Source: Achromobacter anxifer
GTDB lineage: Bacteria; Pseudomonadota; Gammaproteobacteria; Burkholderiales; Burkholderiaceae_B
Direction: 5' to 3'
NCBI RefSeq assembly: GCF_903652925.1
Contig: NZ_CAHLAR010000007.1
Coordinates: 124,001 to 188,000, forward strand
DNA length: 64,000 nucleotides
Part shown: one piece after another, positions 27,391 to 36,457 of the stretch
Numbering within the stretch: position 1 is the first letter of the stretch
How the letters are laid out: every line of letters starts with the position of its first letter
The notes under the pieces: model-generated
Databases searched by the model: none
What the model was told of the DNA's origin: nothing
The model's input: the letters and a program-made list of their open reading frames with translations, nothing else
Position numbers and translations under genes: made by a program

Positions 27391-28452
27391 TCAATCCACG
27401 CGCACTTCCGGCGCGCCGGCGCGCATCTCGCCGATGACGGCCGCCTGCTCGAAACCGTGCTGCCGGAACAGGTCCAGCACTGCCTTCGCGGCGTCGGGCG
27501 AGCATGCCACCAGCAAGCCGCCCGCGGTCTGCGGGTCGGTCAGCAAGGCCCGCTCGGTGTCGCTCACGCCCTCGCCCAGGCGCACGGAATCGCCATAGGA
27601 CGCCCAGTTGCGGCCGGATGCGCCGGTAATGACGCCCTCCGCGGCAAACGCCTGGACGCCGGGCAGCCAGGGCAAGGCGTCGCGGCTGACGTGCGCCGTC
27701 AGTTGCGCGCCGCGCGCCATTTCCAGCGTGTGGCCCAGCAGGCCGAAACCGGTCACGTCGGTGATGGCGTGCACGCCTTCCATGGCGGCCAGCGCCGGGC
27801 CCGGCCGGTTCAGCCGCGTGGTCTCGGTGATCATGGCGCGGTAGCCGGCGTCGTCGAGCCGGTTCTTCTTCAGCGCGGCCGAAAGAATGCCCACGCCCAG
27901 CGCCTTGCCCAGGATCAGCACGTCTCCGGCGCGCGCGTCGGCGTTGCGCTTGATGCGGCCGGGGTGCACCAGGCCCATGGCCGCCAGGCCGTAGATGGGT
28001 TCGACCGAGTCGATGCTATGGCCGCCCGCCACCGGAATGCCGGCGTCCTTGCAGACGGATTCGCCGCCTCGCAGGATGTCGGCGATGACGCTGTGCGGCA
28101 GCACGTTGATCGGCATGCCGACGATGGCCAGCGCCATGATGGGCGTGCCGCCCATGGCGTACACGTCCGACAGCGCATTGGTCGCGGCGATGCGGCCGAA
28201 ATCGTAGGGATCGTCGACGATGGGCATGAAGAAGTCGGTCGTGGCGATGAGCGCCTGCTCGTCGTTCAGGCGGTAGACCGCCGCGTCGTCGGCCGTCTCG
28301 GTGCCCACCAGCAGATCGGGATAGCTGACCGCTGGACCGAAGCGCTTGAGCAGCTCGGACAGCACGCCGGGCGCGATCTTGCAGCCGCAGCCGCCGCCGT
28401 GCGAAAGCGAAGTCAATCGCGGCACCGCCGCGCTAGCAACATCCTGGGTCAT
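27391..28452 (-). CDS. selD: Selenide, water dikinase
   Basis: A 353-residue enzyme making selenophosphate from selenide and ATP. The glycine-rich N-terminal motif SHGGGCGCKIAPG holds the active-site Cys and Lys; the nucleophile is Cys, not Sec. The ATP-binding aspartates are in DDAAVYRL, TTDFFMPIVDDPYDFGRIAATNALSDVYAMGG. GGAGATTGAG precedes the ATG. It supplies selenium for SelA and the tRNA-Sec encoded 1.8 kb away, and is in the same orientation, but is separated by two plus-strand genes. Confidence 0.95.
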   Translation of the reverse strand: MTQDVASAAVPRLTSLSHGGGCGCKIAPGVLSELLKRFGPAVSYPDLLVGTETADDAAVYRLNDEQALIATTDFFMPIVDDPYDFGRIAATNALSDVYAMGGTPIMALAIVGMPINVLPHSVIADILRGGESVCKDAGIPVAGGHSIDSVEPIYGLAAMGLVHPGRIKRNADARAGDVLILGKALGVGILSAALKKNRLDDAGYRAMITETTRLNRPGPALAAMEGVHAITDVTGFGLLGHTLEMARGAQLTAHVSRDALPWLPGVQAFAAEGVITGASGRNWASYGDSVRLGEGVSDTERALLTDPQTAGGLLVACSPDAAKAVLDLFRQHGFEQAAVIGEMRAGAPEVRVD

Positions 28453-28591
28453 CTCAATCTCCGTTGGTCTGTGGAAAAGGATAGCACCGCCCCCGGGATT
28501 GGCCCTATGATGGTCCGGCAGCATGCAGCAACGGACGGCCGCCCGGCCCCGGGCGCACCGATAGCCAATCTTCACCGTGAGTGAGGGCTTC

Positions 28592-29692
28592 ATGGATCGC
28601 CGACATTTCCTCCGTTTCTCGGGCGCCTTGTGCGCCGCCGGCGCGGGCTTGCCCGGCGCGGCGCGCGCGGCATCCGCCCCCGTCAGCGCCGGATGGCGCG
28701 CTTTTGAACTGACCACCGAAATCACCGTGCAGGACCCGGGCGCGCACGCGCGCATCTGGATCCCGGTGCCCTATGCCACCGATACGCCCTACCAGCGCGG
28801 CGCGCAGAGCACGTGGCAGGTCAGCGGCGGCGGTTCTGCACAGCTGACGCAGGCGCCCGGCTACGACGTGCGGATGCTGGCTGTGCAATGGCCGGACGCG
28901 CAGGCGCCGCGCAAGGTCACGGTGACCAGCCGCTTCCAGACCCGCAACCGGCGCGTGGACCTGACCCAGCCGCCGCCCGCGGACAGCCCGCGGGAAAACG
29001 CCGCGACCCTGCGCGAATTCCTCCAGCCCACGGCGCTGCTGCCCACCGACGGCATTGTCAAAAGCACCGCCGACCGCATCACCCGCGGCCACCGGGGCGA
29101 TCTGGCGCAGGCCCGCGCCATCTACGAATGGGTGGTCGAGAACACCTGCAGGACCGCGGCCACCCGCGGCTGCGGCGTGGGCGACGTGCGCTACATGCTC
29201 ACGGCCAACGACCTGAACGGCAAATGCGCCGACATCAACGCCCTGTTCGTCGCCCTGGCCCGCGCCGCCGGCATTCCCGCCCGCGACGCCTACGGCTTGC
29301 GCGTGGCGGACTCCGAGCTCGGCTACAAGAGCCTGGGCAAGGCCGGCGACGTCACCAAGGCGCAGCACTGCCGCGCCGAGTTCTACGCGTCCGGCTATGG
29401 CTGGGTGCCCGTGGACCCGGCCGACGTGCGCAAGGTCATGCTGGAAGAGCCGCCGGGGGAACTGCCGCTGACCGACGCCAAGGTCCGCGCCGCGCGCGTC
29501 ATGCTGTTCGGGGCCTGGGAGATGAACTGGGTCGCCTACAACCACGGCCACGACGTGGTCCTGCCGGGAGCTGCCCACGGCCCCGTGCCGTTCCTGATGT
29601 ATCCCAACGGGGAAACCGCGGCCGGCCGGCTGGACAGCTTGGATCCCGACAGCTTCAGCTACAAGCTCAGCGCCAAGCCCCTTTCCATCTGA
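28592..29692 (+). CDS. Tat-exported transglutaminase-like protein
   Basis: A 366-residue periplasmic protein. The N-terminus MDRRHFLRFSG is a twin-arginine signal followed by a hydrophobic stretch ending near residue 27. The transglutaminase/protease core has the cysteine C212 in NGKCADINALFVALARAAGIPARDAYGLRV and a His/Asp pair in QHCRAEFYASGYGWVPVDPADV. The GAGGG before 28592 supports this ATG over the GTG five codons earlier. Substrate unknown. A TlpA-like gene follows by 21 bases, suggesting a two-gene operon. Confidence 0.85.
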   Translation: MDRRHFLRFSGALCAAGAGLPGAARAASAPVSAGWRAFELTTEITVQDPGAHARIWIPVPYATDTPYQRGAQSTWQVSGGGSAQLTQAPGYDVRMLAVQWPDAQAPRKVTVTSRFQTRNRRVDLTQPPPADSPRENAATLREFLQPTALLPTDGIVKSTADRITRGHRGDLAQARAIYEWVVENTCRTAATRGCGVGDVRYMLTANDLNGKCADINALFVALARAAGIPARDAYGLRVADSELGYKSLGKAGDVTKAQHCRAEFYASGYGWVPVDPADVRKVMLEEPPGELPLTDAKVRAARVMLFGAWEMNWVAYNHGHDVVLPGAAHGPVPFLMYPNGETAAGRLDSLDPDSFSYKLSAKPLSI

Positions 29693-29713
29693 GTCCGCAC
29701 GCAGGGTCCCGCC

Positions 29714-30253
29714 ATGATCAGCCGCCGTCTACTCCTGCAGTCCGGCCTGTCGCTGGCGGCCCTGCCCTGGTGCGCCCGGGCCGCCAGCGACGATGCCCTC
29801 AAGGTCGCCACCGGTCCGGACTGGGCCGCGTGGACCGCCGCCACGCCGCCGCTGGCCCTGCCCGACCTTGCCGGCCGCGAAAGAAAACTCTCGGCGTGGC
29901 GCGGCAATGTGGTCATCGTCAGCTTCTGGGCCACCACCTGCGACCCCTGCCGCGACGAAATCCCCCTCATGTCGGCCATGGCCAAGCGGCATCGCGAGGA
30001 AGGCTTGCGCCTGGTGGCGGTCAACGTGGGCGATTCAGCCGCCAAGATCAGCGCGTTTCTTGCCAAATGGCCGGTGGCCGGCGCCGTGCTGCATGACAGG
30101 AACAGCAGCGCGTTGAAAGCATGGGACGCGGTCGGCCTGCCCGCCAACTATCTGGTGGACCGCGGCGGATCCGTCCGATATTGGCATCTGGGGCAGTTGG
30201 ACTGGAAGTCAGACCGCGTGAGCGGCGTGGTGACGGGAATGCTGCGCGCGTAG
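29714..30253 (+). CDS. TlpA-like thioredoxin-fold protein
   Basis: A 179-residue exported redox protein. A signal sequence (MISRRLLLQSGLSLAALPWCARA) precedes an AhpC/TSA-TlpA fold with FWATTCDPCRDE; the active-site pair is C76-C79. A downstream LPANYLVDRGGSVRYWHLG gives the cis-Pro loop. It is probably a periplasmic thiol reductant for the transglutaminase-like protein encoded just upstream, whose cysteine would need to stay reduced; this is inference. It ends 9 bases before the convergent tRNA-Sec gene. Confidence 0.85.
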   Translation: MISRRLLLQSGLSLAALPWCARAASDDALKVATGPDWAAWTAATPPLALPDLAGRERKLSAWRGNVVIVSFWATTCDPCRDEIPLMSAMAKRHREEGLRLVAVNVGDSAAKISAFLAKWPVAGAVLHDRNSSALKAWDAVGLPANYLVDRGGSVRYWHLGQLDWKSDRVSGVVTGMLRA

Positions 30254-30262
30254 CGCAAAGCA

Positions 30263-30358
30263 TGGCGGAAGGCAGCAGGAGTCGAACCTACCTGGGAACG
30301 TCTGACGTCCCCAACTGGGTTTGAAGCCCAGCCGTGCCACCGGACACGAATGCCTTCC
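30263..30358 (-). tRNA. selC: tRNA-Sec, anticodon TCA
   Basis: A 96-base selenocysteine tRNA including encoded CCA. It begins GGAAGGCATTCG and ends TGCCTTCCGCCA, so the acceptor stem closes fully, with GTTCGACTCC as the T arm. The anticodon loop CTTCAAA places TCA at 30324-30322. The long variable arm (GGGGACGTCAGACGTTCCC) is characteristic of selC. The sequence aligns closely along its whole length with E. coli selC as I recall it. It lies 22 bases after selB, so it may be processed from the sel transcript. Confidence 0.96.
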
Positions 30359-30380
30359 GCGGTGGCTGCCATGATACCGG

Positions 30381-32315
30381 TTACTGAGCCTGGCGCGCGC
30401 CCCCATAGGCGCTTTCGTTGCGCAGCACGTGTGTGTCCCGCAAGCGCCGCGTGTATCCCACGCGGTCGAAGAACTCCAGGATCTGGATGGCGCGCTTCCG
30501 GCCCAGGCCGGTCGCGTCGCGAAACGCCGCCGCATTCAGGCCCTCGGGCCGCGCCGCCAGATCTCCCGCCAGCGCCGCCAGGCTCGCCATCTGATCGCGG
30601 TGATAGAACAAGTCCTTCACCACCTGCGCAACTTCGCCGCGCCGCAACAGCTTGCGCAGCAGTTGCCGCACGCGGTCCTCGGGTTGCTCCAGCGTGCGCG
30701 CCAGGTCGCGCACCCAGGGCGGATCGAAGGCGCCGGCGGCCAGCAGCGGCAGCAAGCGCGCGGCCAGCGCCGATTCCTCGGGCGCCAGTGTCGCGGCGTG
30801 GCCGGGCAGGTGCAGCCAGGGCCCATTGCGCACGATGCGGCCGTCGCGCTGCAGATCGTCCAGCGCCGCCAGCCATGGCGCGTCCGCGCCGGCAGGCATG
30901 GCCATGCGGCGCAGGCGCGGACCGTCCGGGCCCGGCTCGTCCGGCGCGCCCTGGTGGAATGCCGCCAGCGCCTGTTCGATGCGCGCGCGCAGCGCGTCCC
31001 AGTGGGCAGCCAGGATCAGGGTGCGCGGCGCCTGCGCGGTACGCGCCTCCAACCACAGCGCGCCAGGCGGCGCGGCGATCTCCCGCACCGGCCGGCCCGT
31101 CAGGCGCTGCAAGGCGTCCTCGTCCAGCCCCAGCGCGGCATGCTCCAGCACCGGATGCAGACCGGCGCCGTCCAGCATGGCCGACAGCGCCTGCAGCCAC
31201 TGCATACGCGCGGCCGAGCGCCGCTTGCGGTCCGGCGCGTTCGGGTCCAGCACCCGGCCGCCGCCCACCGTGCGCGCGGCCTGCGCGTTGCGCACGATGT
31301 AGCGGTCGCCCGGCATGACGCAGACCGGCTCGTCGAACACCAGCTGCACCCAGCCGGATTGCCCCGGCGCCAGCGATTCGGCGCTCAGCGGCACGGCGTG
31401 CGCCACGTGGTGCGCCGCGCCGATATGCACGTGCAGCGGCGACCAGGCGCGCACGGGCGCGTCCGCCGAGTCCAGCAGCGTCAGCGCCACGTCGACATGG
31501 CGCGAGGGCAGGAAACAGCGCGCGTCGGCGATCCAGTCGCCGCGCGCAATGGCGTTCTTGTCGATGCCCGCCAGGTTCAGGGCGCAGCGCTGGCCGGCCG
31601 CGCCGGTCTCGCTGGGCTGGTTCTGGGCGTGGATGCTGCGCACGCGCACGCGCGTGCCGGCAGGCATCAGCCGCAGGTCAGCGGCATCGTCACCGGCGCG
31701 CGCCAAGCCGGCATGGGCCGTGCCCGTGACCACCGTGCCGTGGCCGGCCAGGGTGAACACGCGGTCGACCGCCAGCCGGAACAGGCCGGCGCTGTCGCGT
31801 TGGCGCAGAGACTGCGCCTCGCCATGCAGATAGGTCTTCAGTTCCGCCACGCCCGCGTCGCCGGGTTGCGATGCGCACACGGCGTACAGCGGCGCGTCCT
31901 GCAGAAACGTGCCGGCGGCCAGTTCGGCGATCTGCGCGCGCACCGCGCGCTGCTGCGCCTCGTCGGCACGGTCGGTCTTGGTCAGCGCCACCGCGCCGCG
32001 CGCCACGCCCAGCAAGGCCAGGATGGCCAGGTGTTCGCGCGTCTGCGGCATGACGCCGTCGTCCGCCGCCACCACCAGCAGGCCGAAATCTATGCCGGTG
32101 GCGCCGGCCGCCATCGTGTGCACCAACTTTTCGTGGCCGGGCACGTCGATGAAACCCAGCACCTCGCCGTTGGGCAGCGGCGTGTAGGCGTAGCCCAGCT
32201 CGATGGAGATCCCGCGCGCCTTTTCTTCCTTGAGCCTGTCGGTATCGACGCCCGTCAGCGCCCGCACCAGCGTGGTCTTGCCATGGTCGATATGGCCCGC
32301 CGTGCCGATGATCAT
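30381..32315 (-). CDS. selB: Selenocysteine-specific elongation factor
   Basis: A 644-residue GTPase that brings Sec-tRNA to UGA codons by binding the SECIS hairpin. The N-terminal EF-Tu-like G domain has [14 protein letters not shown] (G1), RGISIELG (G2), DVPGHE (G3) and TKTD (G4). The C-terminal winged-helix domains that bind SECIS RNA occupy roughly the last 250 residues ([54 protein letters not shown]). The ATG overlaps the selA stop by ATGA. Length fits bacterial SelB. Confidence 0.95.
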   Translation of the reverse strand: MIIGTAGHIDHGKTTLVRALTGVDTDRLKEEKARGISIELGYAYTPLPNGEVLGFIDVPGHEKLVHTMAAGATGIDFGLLVVAADDGVMPQTREHLAILALLGVARGAVALTKTDRADEAQQRAVRAQIAELAAGTFLQDAPLYAVCASQPGDAGVAELKTYLHGEAQSLRQRDSAGLFRLAVDRVFTLAGHGTVVTGTAHAGLARAGDDAADLRLMPAGTRVRVRSIHAQNQPSETGAAGQRCALNLAGIDKNAIARGDWIADARCFLPSRHVDVALTLLDSADAPVRAWSPLHVHIGAAHHVAHAVPLSAESLAPGQSGWVQLVFDEPVCVMPGDRYIVRNAQAARTVGGGRVLDPNAPDRKRRSAARMQWLQALSAMLDGAGLHPVLEHAALGLDEDALQRLTGRPVREIAAPPGALWLEARTAQAPRTLILAAHWDALRARIEQALAAFHQGAPDEPGPDGPRLRRMAMPAGADAPWLAALDDLQRDGRIVRNGPWLHLPGHAATLAPEESALAARLLPLLAAGAFDPPWVRDLARTLEQPEDRVRQLLRKLLRRGEVAQVVKDLFYHRDQMASLAALAGDLAARPEGLNAAAFRDATGLGRKRAIQILEFFDRVGYTRRLRDTHVLRNESAYGGARQAQ

Positions 32316-33742
32316 CCCAGGCGCTCCGCCAGCTGTGCCGTGAAAGCCACTTCGTCGCGCGCTTCCAGGCAGCGCAGGTCGAGCCACAAGGCGTCGTCGG
32401 CGATGCGGCCGATCACGGGCACGGGCAGGCGGCGCAGTTGCGTTTCCAGCTTGTCCAGATGCCGTCCGGCGCGGCCGCTGCCGTTGTAGCGCACGGCCAG
32501 GCCCCAGCTGGGCAGCTGATCCACCGGCAAGGCGCCGCTGCCGATCTGGCTGAACATGGGCACGGCCTCGACCGCGTAATACTCGCCCGCCGCGTGCGCC
32601 AGGACGCCGCGCAGGCGCTCGGCCTGCGGCTGTATGTCGCGTTGCGGGCGGGTCAGCAGGCGCAGCGTGGTCAGGCGCTGCGCCAGGAACTCGGGCGCGC
32701 GGTACAGGCCCAGCACCGGCTCCAGCGCGGCCAGGGTCAGCTTGCTGACGCGCAGGGCGCGCTTGAGCGGGTTCTTCTTGATCTTGCGGATCAGCTCCTT
32801 GCGGCCCACCAGCAGGCCGGCCTGCGGGCCGCCCAGCAGCTTGTCGCCGCTGAAGGTGACCAGGTCCGCGCCGGCCGCGATGGTTTCGCGCACGGTGTCT
32901 TCCTTGGGCAGGCCGAATTGCGTCAGGTCGACCAGCGTGCCGCTGCCCAGGTCCACGGTGGCGGGCAAGCCGCGCGCATGCGCCAGCGCGGCCACCTCGG
33001 CCACGCCCACGCTCTTGGTGAAGCCGGTGACCGCATAGTTGCTGCAATGCACCTTCATCAGCATGGCGGTGCGCGGGCCGATGGCGTTTTCGTAGTCGGC
33101 GGCGTGGGTGCGGTTGGTGGTGCCGACTTCCACCAGCTTGGCTCCCGCGCGCTTCATGATGTCCGGGATGCGAAACGCGCCGCCGATCTCGACCAGCTCG
33201 CCGCGCGACACCACGACTTCGCGCCGGTCGGCCAGGGCGTTCAGCATCAGCAGCACGGCGGCGGCATTGTTGTTGACGACGGTGGCGGCCTCGGCGCCCG
33301 TCAGCTCGCACAACAGTTCGTCGATCAGGTCGTCGCGGTCGCCGCGGCCGCCGCTGTCCAGGTCGAATTCCAGGTTGGCGGGCGTGGTGAGCGCGCGCAG
33401 CACCGAGGCCACGGCCTCGTCGGGCAGCAGCGCCCGGCCCAGATTGGTGTGCAGCACCGTGCCGGTCAGGTTGTACACCGCCCGCAGCTTCGGTTCGGCG
33501 GCCTTGCGCAGGGCCGCAGTCACGCGCGCCGCCACTGCGCCGGCGTCGAGTTCGTGCCGCGGGAGCCCGCCAGCCAGCGCGCGTTCGCGCAGGGCGTCCA
33601 GGTCGCGCCGCAGGGCGGCCACCACCTGGGTCCGGCCATATTCGTCCAGCGCGGGACTCAGGGCCGGCGCGTTCAGCAGCCGGTCCAGGGAAGGAATGTC
33701 GGAGACCGCGGCCACGCCGCCATCAGGCGCCTGCGCAGCCAT
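32312..33742 (-). CDS. selA: L-seryl-tRNA(Sec) selenium transferase
   Basis: A 476-residue PLP enzyme that converts Ser-tRNA(Sec) to Sec-tRNA(Sec). Signatures are [59 protein letters not shown] and the PLP lysine in [13 protein letters not shown]. The start at 33742 is chosen over 33760 because GGAGGAAT lies directly upstream and it falls just after the fdhE stop at 33744. It is coupled to selB. Confidence 0.95.
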   Translation of the reverse strand: MAAQAPDGGVAAVSDIPSLDRLLNAPALSPALDEYGRTQVVAALRRDLDALRERALAGGLPRHELDAGAVAARVTAALRKAAEPKLRAVYNLTGTVLHTNLGRALLPDEAVASVLRALTTPANLEFDLDSGGRGDRDDLIDELLCELTGAEAATVVNNNAAAVLLMLNALADRREVVVSRGELVEIGGAFRIPDIMKRAGAKLVEVGTTNRTHAADYENAIGPRTAMLMKVHCSNYAVTGFTKSVGVAEVAALAHARGLPATVDLGSGTLVDLTQFGLPKEDTVRETIAAGADLVTFSGDKLLGGPQAGLLVGRKELIRKIKKNPLKRALRVSKLTLAALEPVLGLYRAPEFLAQRLTTLRLLTRPQRDIQPQAERLRGVLAHAAGEYYAVEAVPMFSQIGSGALPVDQLPSWGLAVRYNGSGRAGRHLDKLETQLRRLPVPVIGRIADDALWLDLRCLEARDEVAFTAQLAERLG

Positions 33743-33743
33743 G

Positions 33744-34676
33744 CTATTCCTCCGCGCCATGCCAGAGCAGCGGGTTGCCGCTGGCCCGCGAATAGCCGGC
33801 CTCGCCGACCAGCACGTCCAGCATCAGGCTGGCGAGGTCGTCGGCCACGGGTTCCACGTGCAGGTCCTTGTCCTGGTAAAAGATCTTGCGATAGGTATGG
33901 CAGTGGTCGCAGGTTTCGGCCTTGATGGCGGGCGTGCGGCCCTCGATGGCCTGATAGGCCACCGACTCCACGTCTTCGCAATGCGAGCACTTCACCCGCA
34001 CCATGTGCCATTGGGTCGCGCACAGGCTGCAGCACAGGTAGCGGTAGCCTTCGAACTGCCCGCCCACGCGCACCACGCTGGCTACCGGCAGGCTGCCGCA
34101 CACGGGACAGACGCCGAAGGGGCTGACCACGGGCAGCTGCTTTTCGTCGAAGCGGCTGGCCAGGTCGGTCCAATAGACCTGCAGGGCCGCCATCACGAAG
34201 GGAGCGGCGGCGCCATCGATGCCCCGGTCCTGCTCGGACAGCACGGCCTCCGCCAGGTCTTCCAGCGACTCGGGATCCTCGGCCAGCGCGCGGCGCAGGC
34301 CGGCACAGACCTCGATGGCCTCGGCGGGCACGTCCTTGACGCCGGACACATGGTCGATCAATTGGCCCAGGATGCCGCGCCACAGCGGATCGCGCGCCCA
34401 GCCCACCGCTTGCAGGGGCGGCATGCCATGCGCCTGCGCCAGCGAAATGCGGTCCTCGGAGGCCTCGGGCGCCCGGCAATCCTGCAAGGCGCGGTGCTGG
34501 GCGTCGACCAGATGCGCCATCAGCAGCAGGTAGTCGGCCACCGGGCTGTCCGCCGCCAGCTGCCGCAGGCGCGCCGCGCGCGTCGCGAAGACGGACCCGC
34601 GGTCCGGCAAGCTGACGCGGGGAATGCTGTTGTGGTCTAGCGCTTCGATCTCGCCGCGCGGAAGAATTCGCTGCAC
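33744..34676 (-). CDS. fdhE: Formate dehydrogenase accessory protein FdhE
   Basis: A 310-residue cytoplasmic rubredoxin-like iron protein needed for activity of membrane formate dehydrogenases. Four CxxC motifs are visible in the C-terminal half: [19 protein letters not shown] and CDHCHTY. Translation probably starts at GTG 34676 with CTGGAG six bases upstream. This gives the E. coli length of about 309. A GTG at 34700 would lie inside the terminator hairpin. selA follows within 2 bases. Confidence 0.93.
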   Translation of the reverse strand: MQRILPRGEIEALDHNSIPRVSLPDRGSVFATRAARLRQLAADSPVADYLLLMAHLVDAQHRALQDCRAPEASEDRISLAQAHGMPPLQAVGWARDPLWRGILGQLIDHVSGVKDVPAEAIEVCAGLRRALAEDPESLEDLAEAVLSEQDRGIDGAAAPFVMAALQVYWTDLASRFDEKQLPVVSPFGVCPVCGSLPVASVVRVGGQFEGYRYLCCSLCATQWHMVRVKCSHCEDVESVAYQAIEGRTPAIKAETCDHCHTYRKIFYQDKDLHVEPVADDLASLMLDVLVGEAGYSRASGNPLLWHGAEE

Positions 34677-34689
34677 TTGCGTCTCCAGA

Positions 34690-34736
34690 TAAAAAAACAC
34701 GGCTGCCAGCCTTCAGGGAGAAGGATAGCAGCCGTT
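34690..34736 (-). terminator. Intrinsic terminator between fdoI and fdhE
   Basis: On the minus strand the arms ACGGCTGC (34735-34728) and GCAGCCGT (34706-34699) are followed by G and seven T (34697-34691). It would end most fdoGHI transcripts, with readthrough or a separate start for fdhE-selAB. The T-run ends 14 bases before the fdhE start codon. Confidence 0.8.
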
Positions 34737-34746
34737 TGATGGGTGC

Positions 34747-34924
34747 GTGGGGGCCCCTTTTCCCGCCGGGCCGCCCCAAGGGAAAAGCGCCCCCTCGGGG
34801 GGCAGGAAGCGCACGCAGTGCGCGCGCCGTGGGGGCCCCTTTTCCCGCCGGGCTGCCCCAAGGGAAAAGCGCCCCCTTGGGGGGCAGGAAGCGCACGTAG
34901 TGCGCGCGCCGTGGGGGCCCCTTT
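34747..34924. repeat. 82-bp tandem repeat, two full copies plus a partial third
   Basis: Units begin at 34747, 34829 and 34911 with GTGGGGGCCCC and differ at only a few positions. Each unit holds three inverted repeats: TTTTCCC/GGGAAAA (34758-34764 with 34780-34786 in unit one), a GCCCCC/GGGGGC block and GCGCAC/GTGCGC. It fills the gap between fdoI and the terminator. Diverged copies occur near 20.7 kb and 43.8 kb. Confidence 0.9.
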
Positions 34925-35555
34925 ACTTTCGGATTTGCTCCCGGAACCAGGCGCGGTGATGCTTCCACGCCCAACCCGCCGTGACATAGCCGCGCAACAT
35001 CGCGGTCAGGGAACCCTTGACCCAGATCGCCGCGTAGATGTGCACGATGATGGAGCAGATCAGCACCAGCGCGCTGACGGCGTGCACCACCGAGGCGGCG
35101 CGGATCACCCAGATCGGGAAGTAGAAGGCGAAATACTCGCGCCAGATCACGATGCCGCTGACGAACAGGCCCAGCATGCACAGGATCAGCACGTAGAACA
35201 GCAGCTTCTGGCCGGCGTTGTACTTGCCGACCTCGGGCAGCTTTTCCTCGCGGTTCTCGACCACGTCGTTCAGTTGCCGCAGCCACTGGCGGTCCGCCTT
35301 CGTCATGAGGTTGTGCCGCCACATGTGGCCGGCGAACACGACGAAGCAGACGAACATCACGATCCCGATGAAGGGATGCAGGATGCGCGTCCAGGGGCCG
35401 CCCCCGAACAGGTTGCTCAGCCAGAACATGGACGGGTGGAACAGCGCCAGCCCGGACAACGCCAACAGGATGAACGTGAAGGCGATGATCCAGTGGTTGG
35501 TGCGCTCACCCGGCGAGTAGCGCTTGATCCGGCGGTGATGGCGGTCTTCACTCAT
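34923..35555 (-). CDS. fdoI: Formate dehydrogenase gamma subunit (cytochrome b556)
   Basis: A 210-residue inner-membrane di-heme cytochrome b that passes electrons from FdoH to quinone. It begins [22 protein letters not shown] and has four hydrophobic helices (about 21-40, 53-73, 113-135, 150-175) with the expected histidines ([37 protein letters not shown]). AGGAGGTG precedes this ATG. It overlaps the fdoH stop by 8 bases. Whether the complex is of the FdnI or FdoI type cannot be told. Confidence 0.93.
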   Translation of the reverse strand: MSEDRHHRRIKRYSPGERTNHWIIAFTFILLALSGLALFHPSMFWLSNLFGGGPWTRILHPFIGIVMFVCFVVFAGHMWRHNLMTKADRQWLRQLNDVVENREEKLPEVGKYNAGQKLLFYVLILCMLGLFVSGIVIWREYFAFYFPIWVIRAASVVHAVSALVLICSIIVHIYAAIWVKGSLTAMLRGYVTAGWAWKHHRAWFREQIRK

Positions 35556-36447
35556 GGCGCACCTCCTCTTCGGCACGGCGTTCGTCTTCCTCGGAGACCT
35601 CGTTGCGGCCAACGCGGGCGTAGTGGAAGAAGCCCGCCAACGCGGTCAGGGCCATCGCGGCCACGCCCAGCGGCTTGGCCAGCCCCTTCCACAGCGAAAC
35701 CATGGGGCTGATCTTCGGGTCCTGCGGCAGCCCGTGGTACAGCCCGGGCTGGTCGGCGTGATGCAGCACGTACATGACGTGGGTGCCGCCCACGCCTTGC
35801 GGGTCGTACAGGCCGGCCTTGTCGAAACCGCGCGACTTCAGGTCGACGATACGTTCCTCGGCGTGCTGCTTCATGTCTTCCTTGGTGCCGAAGACGATGG
35901 CGCCGGTGGGACAGGCCTTGACGCAGGCCGGCTCCTGGCCGACGGCCACGCGGTCGGAACACAAGGTGCACTTGTACGCCTTGTGGTCCTTCTTGGAGAT
36001 GCGCGGCACGTTGAACGGACAGCCGGTGATGCAGTAGCCGCAACCAATACAGTTTTCCTCGTGGAAATCCACGATGCCGTTGTTGTACTGGATGATGGCG
36101 CCCGGCGAGGGACAGGCCTTCAGGCAGCCCGGGTCCTCGCAGTGCATGCAGCCGTCCTTGCGGATCAGCCATTCCAGGTCGCCCTGCGGATTCTCGTATT
36201 CCGAGAAGCGCATGACCGTCCAGGAATGTTCGGTCAGGTCGGCCGGGTTGTCGTAAACGCCCACGTTGGTGCCGATCTCGTCGCGCAGATCGTTCCATTC
36301 CATGCAGGCGCTTTGACAGGCCTTGCAGCCGATGCACTTGGAGACGTCGATGAGCTTGGCCACCGAGCCCGTGATGGGCTCGCGCACGCCGGGCGGCGGC
36401 GTGGTGGTGGCGGAGCGCCGCTTGATGTCGAGGGATTGCATAGACAT
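35548..36447 (-). CDS. fdoH: Formate dehydrogenase beta subunit (4 x [4Fe-4S])
   Basis: A 299-residue electron-transfer subunit. Cysteine clusters are [35 protein letters not shown] and CTLCSDRV...CVKAC, together able to ligate four [4Fe-4S] centres. A C-terminal transmembrane helix (about 250-270) anchors it to the membrane, facing the periplasm when exported with FdoG. The start has AAGGAGACC six bases upstream. It is 10 bases downstream of fdoG. Confidence 0.95.
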   Translation of the reverse strand: MSMQSLDIKRRSATTTPPPGVREPITGSVAKLIDVSKCIGCKACQSACMEWNDLRDEIGTNVGVYDNPADLTEHSWTVMRFSEYENPQGDLEWLIRKDGCMHCEDPGCLKACPSPGAIIQYNNGIVDFHEENCIGCGYCITGCPFNVPRISKKDHKAYKCTLCSDRVAVGQEPACVKACPTGAIVFGTKEDMKQHAEERIVDLKSRGFDKAGLYDPQGVGGTHVMYVLHHADQPGLYHGLPQDPKISPMVSLWKGLAKPLGVAAMALTALAGFFHYARVGRNEVSEEDERRAEEEVRHE

Positions 36448-36457
36448 GTCGGTCTCC

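Noticed and set aside
27391-28452. SelD as a selenoprotein
   Set aside because: The active-site codon encodes Cys (GGGCGCKI), with no in-frame TGA.
34747-34924. CRISPR-like array
   Set aside because: Units are contiguous 82-bp tandem copies without unique spacers, and no cas genes are present.
33673-35322. Long minus-strand frame across the 82-bp repeats and fdhE region
   Set aside because: Its residues are frame-shifted fdhE and repeat translations; fdhE and fdoI explain the coding sequence.
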